A DNA stretch of 24,357 bases from positions 1 to 24,357 of the forward strand of contig JAICQE010000047.1 in NCBI GenBank assembly GCA_025938035.1, given 5' to 3'. The DNA is from Vicinamibacteria bacterium. Lineage in GTDB: Bacteria; Acidobacteriota; Vicinamibacteria; Vicinamibacterales; UBA2999. Position numbers and translations under genes: made by a program. The stretch's first letter is position 1. The number at the start of each line of letters is the position of its first letter. The notes beneath the pieces were generated by a model. The model did not search any database. It saw only the letters and a list, made by a program, of their open reading frames with translations, and was not told the DNA's origin. This document shows, in pieces, positions 1 through 6,993 of the stretch.

Positions 1-470
1 AGCGACGATTCGATGCCCTGAAAGTCGGGGATGAGGACTTCGATCCGGCAATCCGGCACGCGTGCTCGCGTCCTGCTGATCGTCTCGGCGAAAATCGCGG
101 CGCCGCCGTCGGCGAGATCATCGCGGTCGACCGACGTGATGACCGCGTACTGCAGCCGCATGCGGGCCACGGCTTCGGCCACGCGCGCCGGTTCCGCGGT
201 GTCGAGCTCGTTCGGCCGTCCGTGAGCGACGGCGCAATACGCACAGGCGCGCGTGCAGACATCTCCGAGAATCATGAACGTCGCCGTACCGTGATGCCAG
301 CACTCGCCGATGTTGGGGCAGTGGGCGTCCTCGCAGACCGTGTTGAGCTTGAGGTCGTGCATGATGCCCTTGAGGCGGAGGTAGTTCTCGGACCCCGGAG
401 CACGGACCTTCAGCCACTCGGGCTTTGGCTCGCGCGGCCGTACGAATTCAAGCGGCGCCTCGACAGACAC
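1..470 (-). CDS. lipA: Lipoyl synthase, N-terminal part (cut by window start)
   Basis: Radical-SAM enzyme that inserts two sulfur atoms into protein-bound octanoyl groups to make lipoyl cofactor for 2-oxoacid dehydrogenases and the glycine cleavage system. About 156 residues are visible. They include the family-specific auxiliary-cluster motif CEDAHCPNIGEC (C-x4-C-x5-C) and the radical-SAM motif CTRACAYC (C-x3-C-x2-C), followed by the conserved SVDRDDLADGGA stretch. The C-terminal half lies outside the window. The start is a GTG at 470; an in-frame TAG lies at 479-477, so no longer form is possible. There is no clear Shine-Dalgarno, but TAAAAT at 484-479 (minus strand) ends 8 nt before the GTG. 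The gene is divergent from the hydrolase at 544. Identification is very secure; the exact start is slightly less so. Confidence 0.95.
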   Translation of the reverse strand, partial: MSVEAPLEFVRPREPKPEWLKVRAPGSENYLRLKGIMHDLKLNTVCEDAHCPNIGECWHHGTATFMILGDVCTRACAYCAVAHGRPNELDTAEPARVAEAVARMRLQYAVITSVDRDDLADGGAAIFAETISRTRARVPDCRIEVLIPDFQGIESS

Positions 471-543
471 TGACGCCTATTTTATCGGACGAACGCGGAT
501 GACCGACGATGCGCGAAACGGCGCTGAGACATAATCCAGGCGC
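471..543. promoter_or_regulatory. Divergent promoter region, lipA / UPF0173 hydrolase
   Basis: This 73-bp gap separates two divergent start codons. On the minus strand, TAAAAT (484-479) matches the -10 consensus at 5 of 6 positions and ends 8 nt before the lipA GTG. On the plus strand, CATAAT (530-535) also matches 5 of 6 and ends 8 nt before the ATG at 544. No convincing -35 hexamer or Shine-Dalgarno was seen for either. With a transcription start 6-7 nt after the -10 box, both messages would have almost no leader. This is inference from spacing only. Confidence 0.45.
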
Positions 544-1242
544 ATGGACAAACTGGCGATTACGTGGCTCGGGCACGCCACCTTCCTTCTCCGCACGCCC
601 GGTGGGAAACGCGTGCTGCTCGACCCCTGGCTGACCGGCAATCCGTCCTGCCCCGAGGCGATGAAGAAGCCGCCACAGGTCGATCTGATCCTGGTCTCGC
701 ACGGCCATTTCGATCACATCGAAGACCTTCTCCTGTGCGCCCGCGACAGCGGTGCGGCGGTGGTCGGCATCTTCGAGCTGTGCGACTGGCTCGGCCGCAA
801 GGGCATTCAGAACACGTCGCCGATGAACAAGGGCGGCTCGCAGACGATCGCCGGCCTGCGCGTGACGATGACCGACGCGCGCCATAGCAGCGGATATGTG
901 GACAACGGGCAGATGGTCTACATGGGCGAGCCCGCCGGCTATGTGGTGACCCTCGAGGACGGCCGATCGATCTATTACTCGGGCGACACGTGCCTCTTCG
1001 GTGACATGCGATTGATCGGAGAGATGTACAAGCCGGAAATCGCGTTTCTGCCAATCGGCGACCGGTTCACCATGGATCCGGCTGCCGCCGCCAGGGCGTG
1101 CGAGTTTCTCGGTGTCCGGCAGGTGGTGCCGATGCATTGGGGAACATTCCCGTTGCTCACCGGCACTCCCGCGGAGTTGAAGAAGCTCGTGCCGCGCGGC
1201 ATCGAGGTCCTCGAACTGAAACCGGGCGAAACCGCGTCGTAG
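544..1242 (+). CDS. UPF0173-family metal-dependent hydrolase (metallo-beta-lactamase fold)
   Basis: A 232-residue cytoplasmic protein with no signal peptide, the usual size for UPF0173/UlaG-like hydrolases. It begins with the family signature WLGHATFLL (residues 8-16). The metal-binding motif is SHGHFDH (H53, H55, D57, H58). Further likely ligands are the His of TDARHSSG, the Asp of YSGDT and the His of VPMHWGTFP near the C-terminus. The LDPWLTGNP segment is typical of the family. The substrate is unknown; relatives include sugar-phosphate lactonases and RNA-processing enzymes, so no specific reaction can be named. The ATG at 544 lies directly before the conserved beta-strand. The gene is convergent with the cupredoxin gene ending at 1462, with a repeat element between them. 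Confidence 0.92.
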   Translation: MDKLAITWLGHATFLLRTPGGKRVLLDPWLTGNPSCPEAMKKPPQVDLILVSHGHFDHIEDLLLCARDSGAAVVGIFELCDWLGRKGIQNTSPMNKGGSQTIAGLRVTMTDARHSSGYVDNGQMVYMGEPAGYVVTLEDGRSIYYSGDTCLFGDMRLIGEMYKPEIAFLPIGDRFTMDPAAAARACEFLGVRQVVPMHWGTFPLLTGTPAELKKLVPRGIEVLELKPGETAS

Positions 1243-1275
1243 CTTCTGCCCGCCACGCCGACGTCAAGTGTGAGC

Positions 1276-1430
1276 CACGAAGATCACGAAGCTCACGAAG
1301 AAGAGCTTTACACGGAGGAACGGAGGCACGGAGGCGCACGGAGGGATACGGCCGCTGCTCTTCGCGCCCTTCGCGGTTAAGGCCGCAACTCCGTTCGTCT
1401 TCGTTCCTTCGTTTCTCCTGTGATCCGTTT
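1276..1430. repeat. Intergenic CACGAAG / ACGGAGG repeat element between convergent genes
   Basis: The 219-bp gap 1243-1461 contains no credible gene. It holds three CACGAAG units with a 9-nt period (1276-1282, 1285-1291, 1294-1300), then four ACGGAGG units (1312-1318, 1320-1326, 1328-1334, 1338-1344). The distal half is rich in the complementary words CTTCG and CTCCGT, including CTCTTCGCGCCCTTCGCGG and the CTTCG runs near 1400. The element is therefore a long, imperfect inverted repeat. It sits between the 3' ends of two convergent genes, where it could act as a bidirectional terminator or be a dispersed repeat. CACGAAG-type words recur at 10957-11041. Confidence 0.7.
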
Positions 1431-1461
1431 CCTCGAAAGCGGAAGCACGCCGCAACGTTGG

Positions 1462-1860
1462 CTACTGTACCCGGATCGTCCCCATCAACGCGGTGTTGGT
1501 CTCGTTGATGTGGTCGTGGTACGTGCACACCCGTGCCGTGTCGAGATTACGGCTCGTTCCGCTCTGGCCGGGGCTGAGCAGGCCGACGCTCAGCGACGGG
1601 CACAACGTATGTACCGGATGAGGATCGGAGCTCATGTCGTGGGCGGCCGAGTGGTTGTTCGTGAACGTCACACGCGATCCGACGGGGACGGTGACGTCTT
1701 TCGGGGTCACGGTCCCAGTGGCGTCGATGACGATGGTCGCCGCAATCGGCCCCTCGTTGGCGCTCGGCGAGGTCGGTGATCCGCCGCCTCCGCCGCAGGC
1801 GGCAAACGCGAACGCGAGAGCGGCGGCAATTGCCGCATTGACCAGGAGTCGGCTGCGCAT
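1462..1860 (-). CDS. Plastocyanin-like cupredoxin lipoprotein
   Basis: A 132-residue exported lipoprotein. A hydrophobic signal (residues 5-21) ends in a lipobox at C22, followed by a Gly5 and Ser/Pro linker. The rest is one cupredoxin domain starting with a beta-strand and the TPKDVTVPVGSRVTF motif found in plastocyanin-like domains. Candidate type 1 copper ligands are H74 in the HSAAHD segment and C112, with H115 or H117, in VCTYHDHIN; no Met axial ligand is obvious. H81, H84 and C87 form a second His/Cys patch. Its likely role is periplasmic, membrane-anchored electron carriage or copper binding. Its ATG shares one base with the stop of the upstream DUF5777 gene (TGATG at 1862-1858), so the two are probably translationally coupled. 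It is the last gene of the cluster. Confidence 0.85.
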   Translation of the reverse strand: MRSRLLVNAAIAAALAFAFAACGGGGGSPTSPSANEGPIAATIVIDATGTVTPKDVTVPVGSRVTFTNNHSAAHDMSSDPHPVHTLCPSLSVGLLSPGQSGTSRNLDTARVCTYHDHINETNTALMGTIRVQ

Positions 1861-2681
1861 CAGAAGAACTTCCTTGAAATGTTGAAACCCAGATACCAGT
1901 CATCACTCGACGTGCCGCCGCGGGCGAGCTGGCCCATCGTGTTGCCGAAGCCGTTCGAGAAATTCAGCTGAAACACATGTCCGCCGGCGCGCTTCTCGAT
2001 GGCGAACGAGCCCTGATGCACGCCGGGCGAATAGCCCGCGCGCGGCGTGAACTCACCCGTCAGATAGACGGTCGGCCGCACACGCAGCCGCGCGCCCAGT
2101 CCGACCAGAAACGACGAGTTGTCGTCACCCACCAGATCGTCGAGATTCGAGTTGTGCACCCAGACCGGCTCGACGTAGACGGCGCCGTGGTCGCCAAGCT
2201 CGCGCGAGATCGCCAGGCCGAGAGCGGGGGAGTAGTCGTCGCGGAAGTTGTTGGTGCCGTCCACACCTGCCAGCACGCCGAGGCCGAGCGCGGCACCGCT
2301 GCGCTGGTTGAGCACGTTGTATTGGCCGAAGAACGAGATCGTCCTGTCGGTGGTTCGCAGGACGCCGGCCTGCAGCCCGCGCGCCAGGCCAAAACGGTAC
2401 TCGAGGCCGATGATGGCGCCATTGTCGAGGCCGAAAAGGTCTTCCGCCAGCGATCCGAAGTCGTCCTGGCCGAGCGCCCGCAGGAACCGGTGCGTGACGC
2501 GGAAAGCGCTTTTCATCCGTGGCAGACGGACCGTGGTTGGCAGATTGACAAGCACGAAGTCCGGCTGCGACGGGTTGGGGTCGAGATCGATGTCGTCTGC
2601 CGCTGGAGCTGGATTCTGGGCATAGGCCGGTGCGCTCATCGAAATAGCGAGCAGGAGAACGACAACGCGCGGCGCGCTCAT
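1860..2681 (-). CDS. DUF5777-family outer-membrane beta-barrel protein
   Basis: A 273-residue protein with an N-terminal signal peptide ending near AYAQ (residues 19-22). The mature part alternates short amphipathic strands, e.g. GAIIGLEYRFGLARGLQAGVL, and ends in Phe-Phe as many outer-membrane barrels do. I recognise the overall pattern (NLPTTVRLPRMKSAFRVTHRF near residues 47-67, then GLDNGAII) as DUF5777, a membrane barrel family of unknown function often found near cytochromes and cupredoxins. Its ATG overlaps the stop of the upstream CuA gene by 4 bp (ATGA, 2681-2678). It also abuts the downstream cupredoxin gene, so the three form one translational unit. Its role may be as an outer-membrane scaffold or pore for the copper proteins; this is inference. 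Confidence 0.82.
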   Translation of the reverse strand: MSAPRVVVLLLAISMSAPAYAQNPAPAADDIDLDPNPSQPDFVLVNLPTTVRLPRMKSAFRVTHRFLRALGQDDFGSLAEDLFGLDNGAIIGLEYRFGLARGLQAGVLRTTDRTISFFGQYNVLNQRSGAALGLGVLAGVDGTNNFRDDYSPALGLAISRELGDHGAVYVEPVWVHNSNLDDLVGDDNSSFLVGLGARLRVRPTVYLTGEFTPRAGYSPGVHQGSFAIEKRAGGHVFQLNFSNGFGNTMGQLARGGTSSDDWYLGFNISRKFF

Positions 2682-3088
2682 CGGTCCTCACCGTGGATGC
2701 CGCGCACAATCAGCATGCCCGTCATGTCGTTGTGGCCGTTGCCGCAGTACTCGGAGCAGAGGATCGGGAAATTCCCCTCGGTTGTCGCAGTGAACTCGAT
2801 CGTCACAGCCTCCCCGCCGCGCGGGACCTCCTTTTTGATTTTCAATTTCTTGATCTCGACGCCGTGAACGCCGTCGGCAGACGTAATGACCAGTTGCAGC
2901 CGCTCACCGACCGTCGCCTCGATCTGCGACGGTTCGAACGCGAATCGTCGCGCGACGATGGGGACGACACGCGGCTCGGCGGTCTGTGCGGACGAGGGAC
3001 GATCTCCGATGGCGAACGTTGCCGCCACGCAGGCGGACAACATCAGCATCTGCCAGCAGCGGGCGCGAGAAAGGCTCCGATACACCAT
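2678..3088 (-). CDS. Stand-alone CuA-type cupredoxin (cytochrome c oxidase subunit II-like)
   Basis: A 136-residue exported protein. The N-terminus has Arg residues and then a hydrophobic stretch (about 14-27) and SSAQ, consistent with a signal peptide. The single domain keeps every CuA ligand type of oxidase subunit II and nitrous oxide reductase: H75 (DGVHGV), then C111, E113, C115, H119 and M122 in CSEYCGNGHNDM. It lacks the transmembrane hairpin of true subunit II, and no oxidase subunit I gene is nearby. It is therefore likely a soluble periplasmic electron-transfer or copper-sensing protein. The start is ambiguous: ATG 3088 gives the best signal peptide, while ATG 3049 or 3043 would lengthen the leader. 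None has a good Shine-Dalgarno. It is first of a three-gene unit with a sigma-54-like promoter at 3104-3119. Confidence 0.85.
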   Translation of the reverse strand: MVYRSLSRARCWQMLMLSACVAATFAIGDRPSSAQTAEPRVVPIVARRFAFEPSQIEATVGERLQLVITSADGVHGVEIKKLKIKKEVPRGGEAVTIEFTATTEGNFPILCSEYCGNGHNDMTGMLIVRGIHGEDR

Positions 3089-3103
3089 CCCGGCTGACGT
3101 CGG

Positions 3104-3119
3104 AGCAAGCGCGATGCCC
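3104..3119 (-). promoter_or_regulatory. Candidate sigma-54 (-24/-12) promoter for the CuA module
   Basis: On the minus strand this reads GGGCATCGCGCTTGCT. Compared with the sigma-54 consensus TGGCAYG-N4-TTGCW, it has the invariant GG and GC dinucleotides at exactly the right spacing (10 nt between them), GGCAT in the -24 element and a full TTGCT in the -12 element. It lies between the sigma-54 activator gene and the CuA gene, in the right orientation. The predicted transcription start is near 3093, only 5 nt before ATG 3088. Either the message is almost leaderless or translation starts at ATG 3049/3043. Confidence 0.6.
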
Positions 3120-3131
3120 CGTCATGCGGAC

Positions 3132-3207
3132 GGAAACCGTATGAAATCCGGCGTCGGGAGCGCGGCGGCGTTACCGCCGATGTAAACGGCTACGGGATTG
3201 GAAACCG
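3132..3207. promoter_or_regulatory. Possible activator-binding region: GGAAACCG direct repeats and a GC inverted repeat
   Basis: Upstream of the candidate sigma-54 promoter, the octamer GGAAACCG occurs twice on the plus strand (3132-3139 and 3200-3207), 68 bp apart. Between them lies an inverted repeat, CGGCGG (3163-3168) and CCGCCG (3174-3179), with a 5-nt spacer. NtrC-type activators bind paired sites upstream of their promoters, so these are candidate operators. The inverted repeat could alternatively be a hairpin at the end of the regulator message, though it lacks a T-run. Evidence is purely positional. Confidence 0.3.
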
Positions 3208-3211
3208 GTCC

Positions 3212-4579
3212 TCAATCGATCCGGTACTTGGCGAGGTAGTAGCTGAGGGCGCGCTGGCTGATGCCCATCAGCTCCGCGGCGTCTTTCTTGACCCCGCCGG
3301 CCTGCTCGAGCGCGCGCCTGATCGTTTCGCGCTCGACCCATTCCAGATTCTGGTGCAGACGCATCGACGGCAGGCCGGATGCCGATGACGACGTCGCGCC
3401 AACCAGCGAGATCGCCGACGCGTTGATGACGGTCCCCGTCGTCAGCACGACCGCCCGTTCGATGGTGTTTTCGAGCTCGCGGACGTTGCCCGGCCAGTCG
3501 TAGCGTTCGAGCGCCGTCGTGACGCCCTCGTCGATGCGGTCGATCTTCTTGCCGGTGCGCTGGCGGTGCTTCTCGACGAAGTGCTCGACCAGGACGGGAA
3601 TGTCTTCGCGGCGCTCCCGCAACGGCGGGATCTCGATCGGGATGACGTGCAGCCGGTAGTAGAGGTCCTCCTGAAACTTGCCATCGGACACCATCTGCTT
3701 CAGATCGCGGTTCGTCGCGGCGATGACGCGAACGTCGACGCGCTGCGTGCGCTCCGCGCCAAGTGGCTCGAACTCGCGCTCCTGCAGGACGCGCAGCAGC
3801 TTCGATTGCACCGCCGTCGACATCGTGCCGATTTCATCGAGAAAAATCGAGCCGCCGTCAGCCAGCGCGAACTTGCCGCGCTTGGTCATAGTGGCCCCGG
3901 TGAAGGCGCCGCGCACATGCCCGAACAGTTCCGATTCCAGCAGCGTGTCCGGAATTGCGGCGCAATTCACCTTGATCAACGGCATCTCGCGCTGCGCGCT
4001 GCGATGGTGAATCAGCCGGGCGACCATTTCCTTGCCGGTGCCTGTATCACCGGTGATCAGCACCGTGCTCTTCGTCTCCGCCACCAGCTCGGCGCGCTTG
4101 ATCACGTCCTGCATCGCCCGGCTTCGTCCAACGATGCCGTAGTGATTGAATTCCGCGTCGCGCTCGCTGATCAGGTACTGCTTCTCGCTCTGCAGCCGGC
4201 GGCTGCGCACAGCGCGCCGCGCCAGTCCGATCAGCTCGTCCAGCTCGAACGGCTTTTCGAGAAAATCCTCGACCCCGAGCTTGAAGGCCTCACGGACGAT
4301 CTGCGTCGACCCATGGGCGGTCATCATGACGACCTGGGGCCGCTCCGTGTCCGGGATCGACGAGAACACATCGCGCAGCAGCTCGAGGCCGGTCACGCCG
4401 GGCATGACGTTGTCGACGACGAAGAGATCGAATGCGCGCTGGGTCAGCTGGCGCTGCGCGTCACGCGCCGATCCGGCTTCGACCACGTCGTGCCCATCGT
4501 CGCGGAGCGCGCGGCCCAGCCGCTTCAGGATCTTTTCCTCGTCGTCGAGGAGCAGGACGGCGCCGCGAGGTCCGCTCAT
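3212..4579 (-). CDS. NtrC-family sigma-54-dependent response regulator
   Basis: A 455-residue three-domain regulator. The receiver (about 6-120) has the acidic pair D12/D13, phospho-acceptor D56 (VVDNVMPG), the MMTAHGS switch and the KPF lysine. The AAA+ domain follows, with Walker A GDTGTGKE, the complete sigma-54-contact loop GAFTGA, Walker B FLDEIG and the [15 protein letters not shown] sensor region. The C-terminus is a Fis-type helix-turn-helix ([22 protein letters not shown]). All motifs needed for activation of sigma-54 RNA polymerase are intact. Its ATG overlaps the stop of the histidine kinase gene by 4 bp (4579-4576), which identifies its partner. The nearest sigma-54-like promoter drives the CuA/DUF5777/cupredoxin genes just downstream, so these are the best candidate targets. 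Confidence 0.95.
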   Translation of the reverse strand: MSGPRGAVLLLDDEEKILKRLGRALRDDGHDVVEAGSARDAQRQLTQRAFDLFVVDNVMPGVTGLELLRDVFSSIPDTERPQVVMMTAHGSTQIVREAFKLGVEDFLEKPFELDELIGLARRAVRSRRLQSEKQYLISERDAEFNHYGIVGRSRAMQDVIKRAELVAETKSTVLITGDTGTGKEMVARLIHHRSAQREMPLIKVNCAAIPDTLLESELFGHVRGAFTGATMTKRGKFALADGGSIFLDEIGTMSTAVQSKLLRVLQEREFEPLGAERTQRVDVRVIAATNRDLKQMVSDGKFQEDLYYRLHVIPIEIPPLRERREDIPVLVEHFVEKHRQRTGKKIDRIDEGVTTALERYDWPGNVRELENTIERAVVLTTGTVINASAISLVGATSSSASGLPSMRLHQNLEWVERETIRRALEQAGGVKKDAAELMGISQRALSYYLAKYRID

Positions 4580-6321
4580 GCCGGCTCCACGCTGACGAGC
4601 GGAATCTCGATGCGGATTTCAGTGCCGGCGTCGGGCCAGCTGTCGATCGACAGCGATCCCCCCAGGCCGTCGATGATGTTCTTCGCGATCGGCAGCCCCA
4701 GCCCGGTGCCGGCGCGCCGCGTGGTGAAAAACGGATCGAAGATGTGGGCCATGTCTTCCGTGGTGATGCCGGGACCGCGGTCCCGCACGGTCACCGAGAT
4801 CCGGTCCGGATGCCGCCGCGTGCTGAGCGTCACCGCCGGCGCCGACCCGTTCGCGGCGACGGCTTCGACGGCGTGGCGGGCGTTCGTCAGGATGTTGACG
4901 AAGGCGATGCGCAGGCGCTCGCCGTCCGTTGTGACCGGCGGAACCTGCGGATCGAGATCGAGCTGCACCGGCGGTGCGCTGCTGCCCGCCCACGCCGCCG
5001 TGGACGATGCCCGGCAGATATCGTTGACCTGCACTTCGCCGAGCTCAAACCTGATCGGCTTCGAAAAATCGAGGACTTCCGTGACGATGCGGTTCAGACG
5101 CTTGGTCTCCTCGTCGATGTCGGCCAGCGCCTCCCGCCGCTCGGTCGCCGAGACCTCCTCGCGCCAGAGCGATGCCAGCGAGGCCCGGATAATCATCAGC
5201 GGATTCCGTATTTCGTGCGCGATCACGGCCGACAAGCGGCCGAGCGACGACAGGCGATCCTTGTGCGCCGCCTCGCGCTGGAAGCGCGCGATCGAATCGG
5301 TCAGCGTGTTGAACGAGGCGGCCAGCAGCCGCGCATCCTCGTCGTCCCAGGCGCGGCTGCGGACGGTGACTTTCCTGGTCAGGTCGCCGGTGGCGGCGAC
5401 ATCACGCATCGCGCTCGTCACCGCGGCCAGCGGCCGCGTCATCGTGCGCGCCACCAGATAGCTGAGGACGGTGGCGAGCAGTACGGTCACGACCAGGATC
5501 CCGCCGAGTCCGGCGCGGAGTGTGCGCAGCACGCGCAGGCGCTCCGTCCGCGATCGCATGACCACGGTCAACGTCCGGGCGGCGCCTTTCTGGCCGACGG
5601 TGGTCATCGGGCGGGCAAGCGCCAGGTACTCGTCGTCTCCGAGCTGCACGTTGAACATGCCCCCCGACGTCACATGCACAGCCAGGGCCGGGCGCTCCGG
5701 CACGGGGAGCGACGAGGCGAGCACGCGACCGTCGGCGACGAAGGCCAGCTGACTCCCGGTGAGGTCGCGCATCCGCGAGGCGACAGCGTCGTCCACGAAA
5801 AATCCGATGGAGAGGCGCCCGAGTACTTCCCGTACACCGCCCGCGTCGATGAACAAAGGGACGCTGATGACCTGTATCAGCCCGCGCTCGTGCGTTGTCC
5901 ATGTAGACACCCGATCCACGGAGCCTGGAAGGAATCGCGTTGCACTCAGATCCGTCACGTCCGGATGGGATGTGGCGAGTACCGCACCGCTGCGGCCGGT
6001 GACGACGTAGAGCTCCACCAACGGTGCGAGGTACTCTTTCGCGACCGGCTGGACCGTACGCGGATCGCCGGTATCCACCGCTGCCTTCAGCTGCGGCACC
6101 TCCGCAACGAGCTGGGCCACCGCGGTGAAAGACTCGGTCAGGTCCTGCTGCCGCCGATCGATCAGCGTCGCCGTCTCCGTCACGCTTCGCCGGAGGTCGG
6201 CTTCCGCTTCCCCCGCCACGCGGGCGTTGACGAAGTACATCGCGAACCCGAGTGCCAATACCGCGAGGAGCGTGGAGGCCAGGAAGATCCGGTTCGTCAG
6301 CGACGATGTGACACGCATCAT
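4576..6321 (-). CDS. Membrane sensor histidine kinase (NtrB/ZraS-like)
   Basis: A 581-residue sensor. TM1 spans about residues 11-31, followed by a ~240-residue periplasmic region (32-270) that looks like a Cache-type ligand domain. TM2 spans about 271-292, then a HAMP segment (RTMTRPLAAVTSAMRDVAATGDL). HisKA has the phospho-acceptor H369 in IAHEIRNPL. The ATPase domain has the N box NILTNARHAVEA, G1 DRGPGI and G2 TGLGLPIAK. It should autophosphorylate on H369 and pass phosphate to D56 of the adjacent regulator. The signal sensed is unknown; the surrounding copper proteins make a redox or copper-related cue possible. ATG codons at 6321 and 6318 both fit, the first overlapping the upstream stop. 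Confidence 0.94.
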   Translation of the reverse strand: MMRVTSSLTNRIFLASTLLAVLALGFAMYFVNARVAGEAEADLRRSVTETATLIDRRQQDLTESFTAVAQLVAEVPQLKAAVDTGDPRTVQPVAKEYLAPLVELYVVTGRSGAVLATSHPDVTDLSATRFLPGSVDRVSTWTTHERGLIQVISVPLFIDAGGVREVLGRLSIGFFVDDAVASRMRDLTGSQLAFVADGRVLASSLPVPERPALAVHVTSGGMFNVQLGDDEYLALARPMTTVGQKGAARTLTVVMRSRTERLRVLRTLRAGLGGILVVTVLLATVLSYLVARTMTRPLAAVTSAMRDVAATGDLTRKVTVRSRAWDDEDARLLAASFNTLTDSIARFQREAAHKDRLSSLGRLSAVIAHEIRNPLMIIRASLASLWREEVSATERREALADIDEETKRLNRIVTEVLDFSKPIRFELGEVQVNDICRASSTAAWAGSSAPPVQLDLDPQVPPVTTDGERLRIAFVNILTNARHAVEAVAANGSAPAVTLSTRRHPDRISVTVRDRGPGITTEDMAHIFDPFFTTRRAGTGLGLPIAKNIIDGLGGSLSIDSWPDAGTEIRIEIPLVSVEPA

Positions 6322-6992
6322 TGGATGACGAAGTCCAGGTCGACGTCGCCGCCCTGGGGCGGGATGGTGACCGTCTTGGTTTCCCGTGTCTCGCCCTCAT
6401 GCCACGCCGACACGGTGTAAGTGCCCGGTGGCACATTGTCGATGCGGTATCGTCCGTCGACCTCCGCCTTCGCGTAGTACGGATGGCTGAACACGAGGAC
6501 GAAGGCGCTCATGTGCGAGTGGATGTCGCAGAAGATGCGCACCACGCCTGGACGGTCGAATCTGACCGACTTCGACTTTCCGCGGGCGTACCGCCCGAGA
6601 TCGAATTTCCGCGTCTTCGACAGCGAAAACACGTTGTGGTAGGTCGAGTCGTTGTTGGGAAAGTCAACCAGCGTTCCCTGGTCGATGGCGAGCACGTGCG
6701 GCAGGAACGTCTCGTTCCGCTGGTCCATGCGTGCGCGCACCGGCTCGCGCGACTCGAGCGCCGCCGCGGGCGCGGTTTCGAGGTAGACGACGGCGCGGCG
6801 CAGGTCCGGAATCTCGCGCGGTGGGGGCGTGCCCAGATCAGCCGGATTCGGCCGGCGTTCGGCCGGTATCACGACGCGCTGGACGTCCACACGTCCTCGA
6901 ATCGCGCCGAGTCTCGGCTGTGCCGGCGACGTTGCCGTCGTCAGCAGGAGGGCCAGCGCGAGGCACGATGCGGTGGGGATGCGCGGCTGCAC
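6318..6992 (-). CDS. Cupredoxin with carboxypeptidase-regulatory-like C-terminal domain
   Basis: A 224-residue exported protein with a signal peptide ending around residue 25. The middle is a cupredoxin-type domain. H119 lies in DSTYHNVFSLS, and the C-terminal copper loop FCDIHSHM carries C155, H158 (or H160) and M161, a plausible type 1 or related copper site. The C-terminal 55 residues (YAKAEVDGRYRIDNVPPGTYTVSAWHEG) match the carboxypeptidase regulatory-like beta-sandwich. Such proteins are often labelled 'methylamine utilization protein' in databases, but no methylamine genes are present, so that name should not be carried over. Spacing is 1 bp from the porin gene and a 4-bp overlap with the kinase gene. 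It could be a periplasmic redox partner or a sensor accessory for the kinase. Confidence 0.82.
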   Translation of the reverse strand: MQPRIPTASCLALALLLTTATSPAQPRLGAIRGRVDVQRVVIPAERRPNPADLGTPPPREIPDLRRAVVYLETAPAAALESREPVRARMDQRNETFLPHVLAIDQGTLVDFPNNDSTYHNVFSLSKTRKFDLGRYARGKSKSVRFDRPGVVRIFCDIHSHMSAFVLVFSHPYYAKAEVDGRYRIDNVPPGTYTVSAWHEGETRETKTVTIPPQGGDVDLDFVIQ

Positions 6993-6993
6993 G

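Noticed and set aside
1276..1430. CRISPR array
   Set aside because: Repeats are 7-9 nt, contiguous and imperfect, without regular unique spacers or cas genes.
1264..1455. A 63-codon minus-strand open frame through the intergenic repeat
   Set aside because: It is a translation of the CACGAAG/ACGGAGG repeats (FVSFVIFV-like) with no independent coding signs; better seen as a repeat element.
2678..3088. True cytochrome c oxidase subunit II (coxB)
   Set aside because: The transmembrane hairpin is absent and no subunit I/III genes are adjacent, so only the CuA domain assignment is kept.
3566..5461. A 631-codon plus-strand open frame across the regulator/kinase boundary
   Set aside because: Antisense shadow; no start signal, no domain, and it spans the 4-bp overlap of two real genes.
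4432..6420. A 662-codon open frame on the plus strand opposite the kinase and regulator genes
   Set aside because: It is antisense to two clear signalling genes, is rich in Arg/His/Gly/Asp with no recognisable domain, and is the usual by-product of high third-position GC.
6318..6992. Methylamine utilization (mau) gene, as such proteins are often labelled
   Set aside because: No methylamine dehydrogenase or maturation genes are present; only the cupredoxin and regulatory-like folds are supported.
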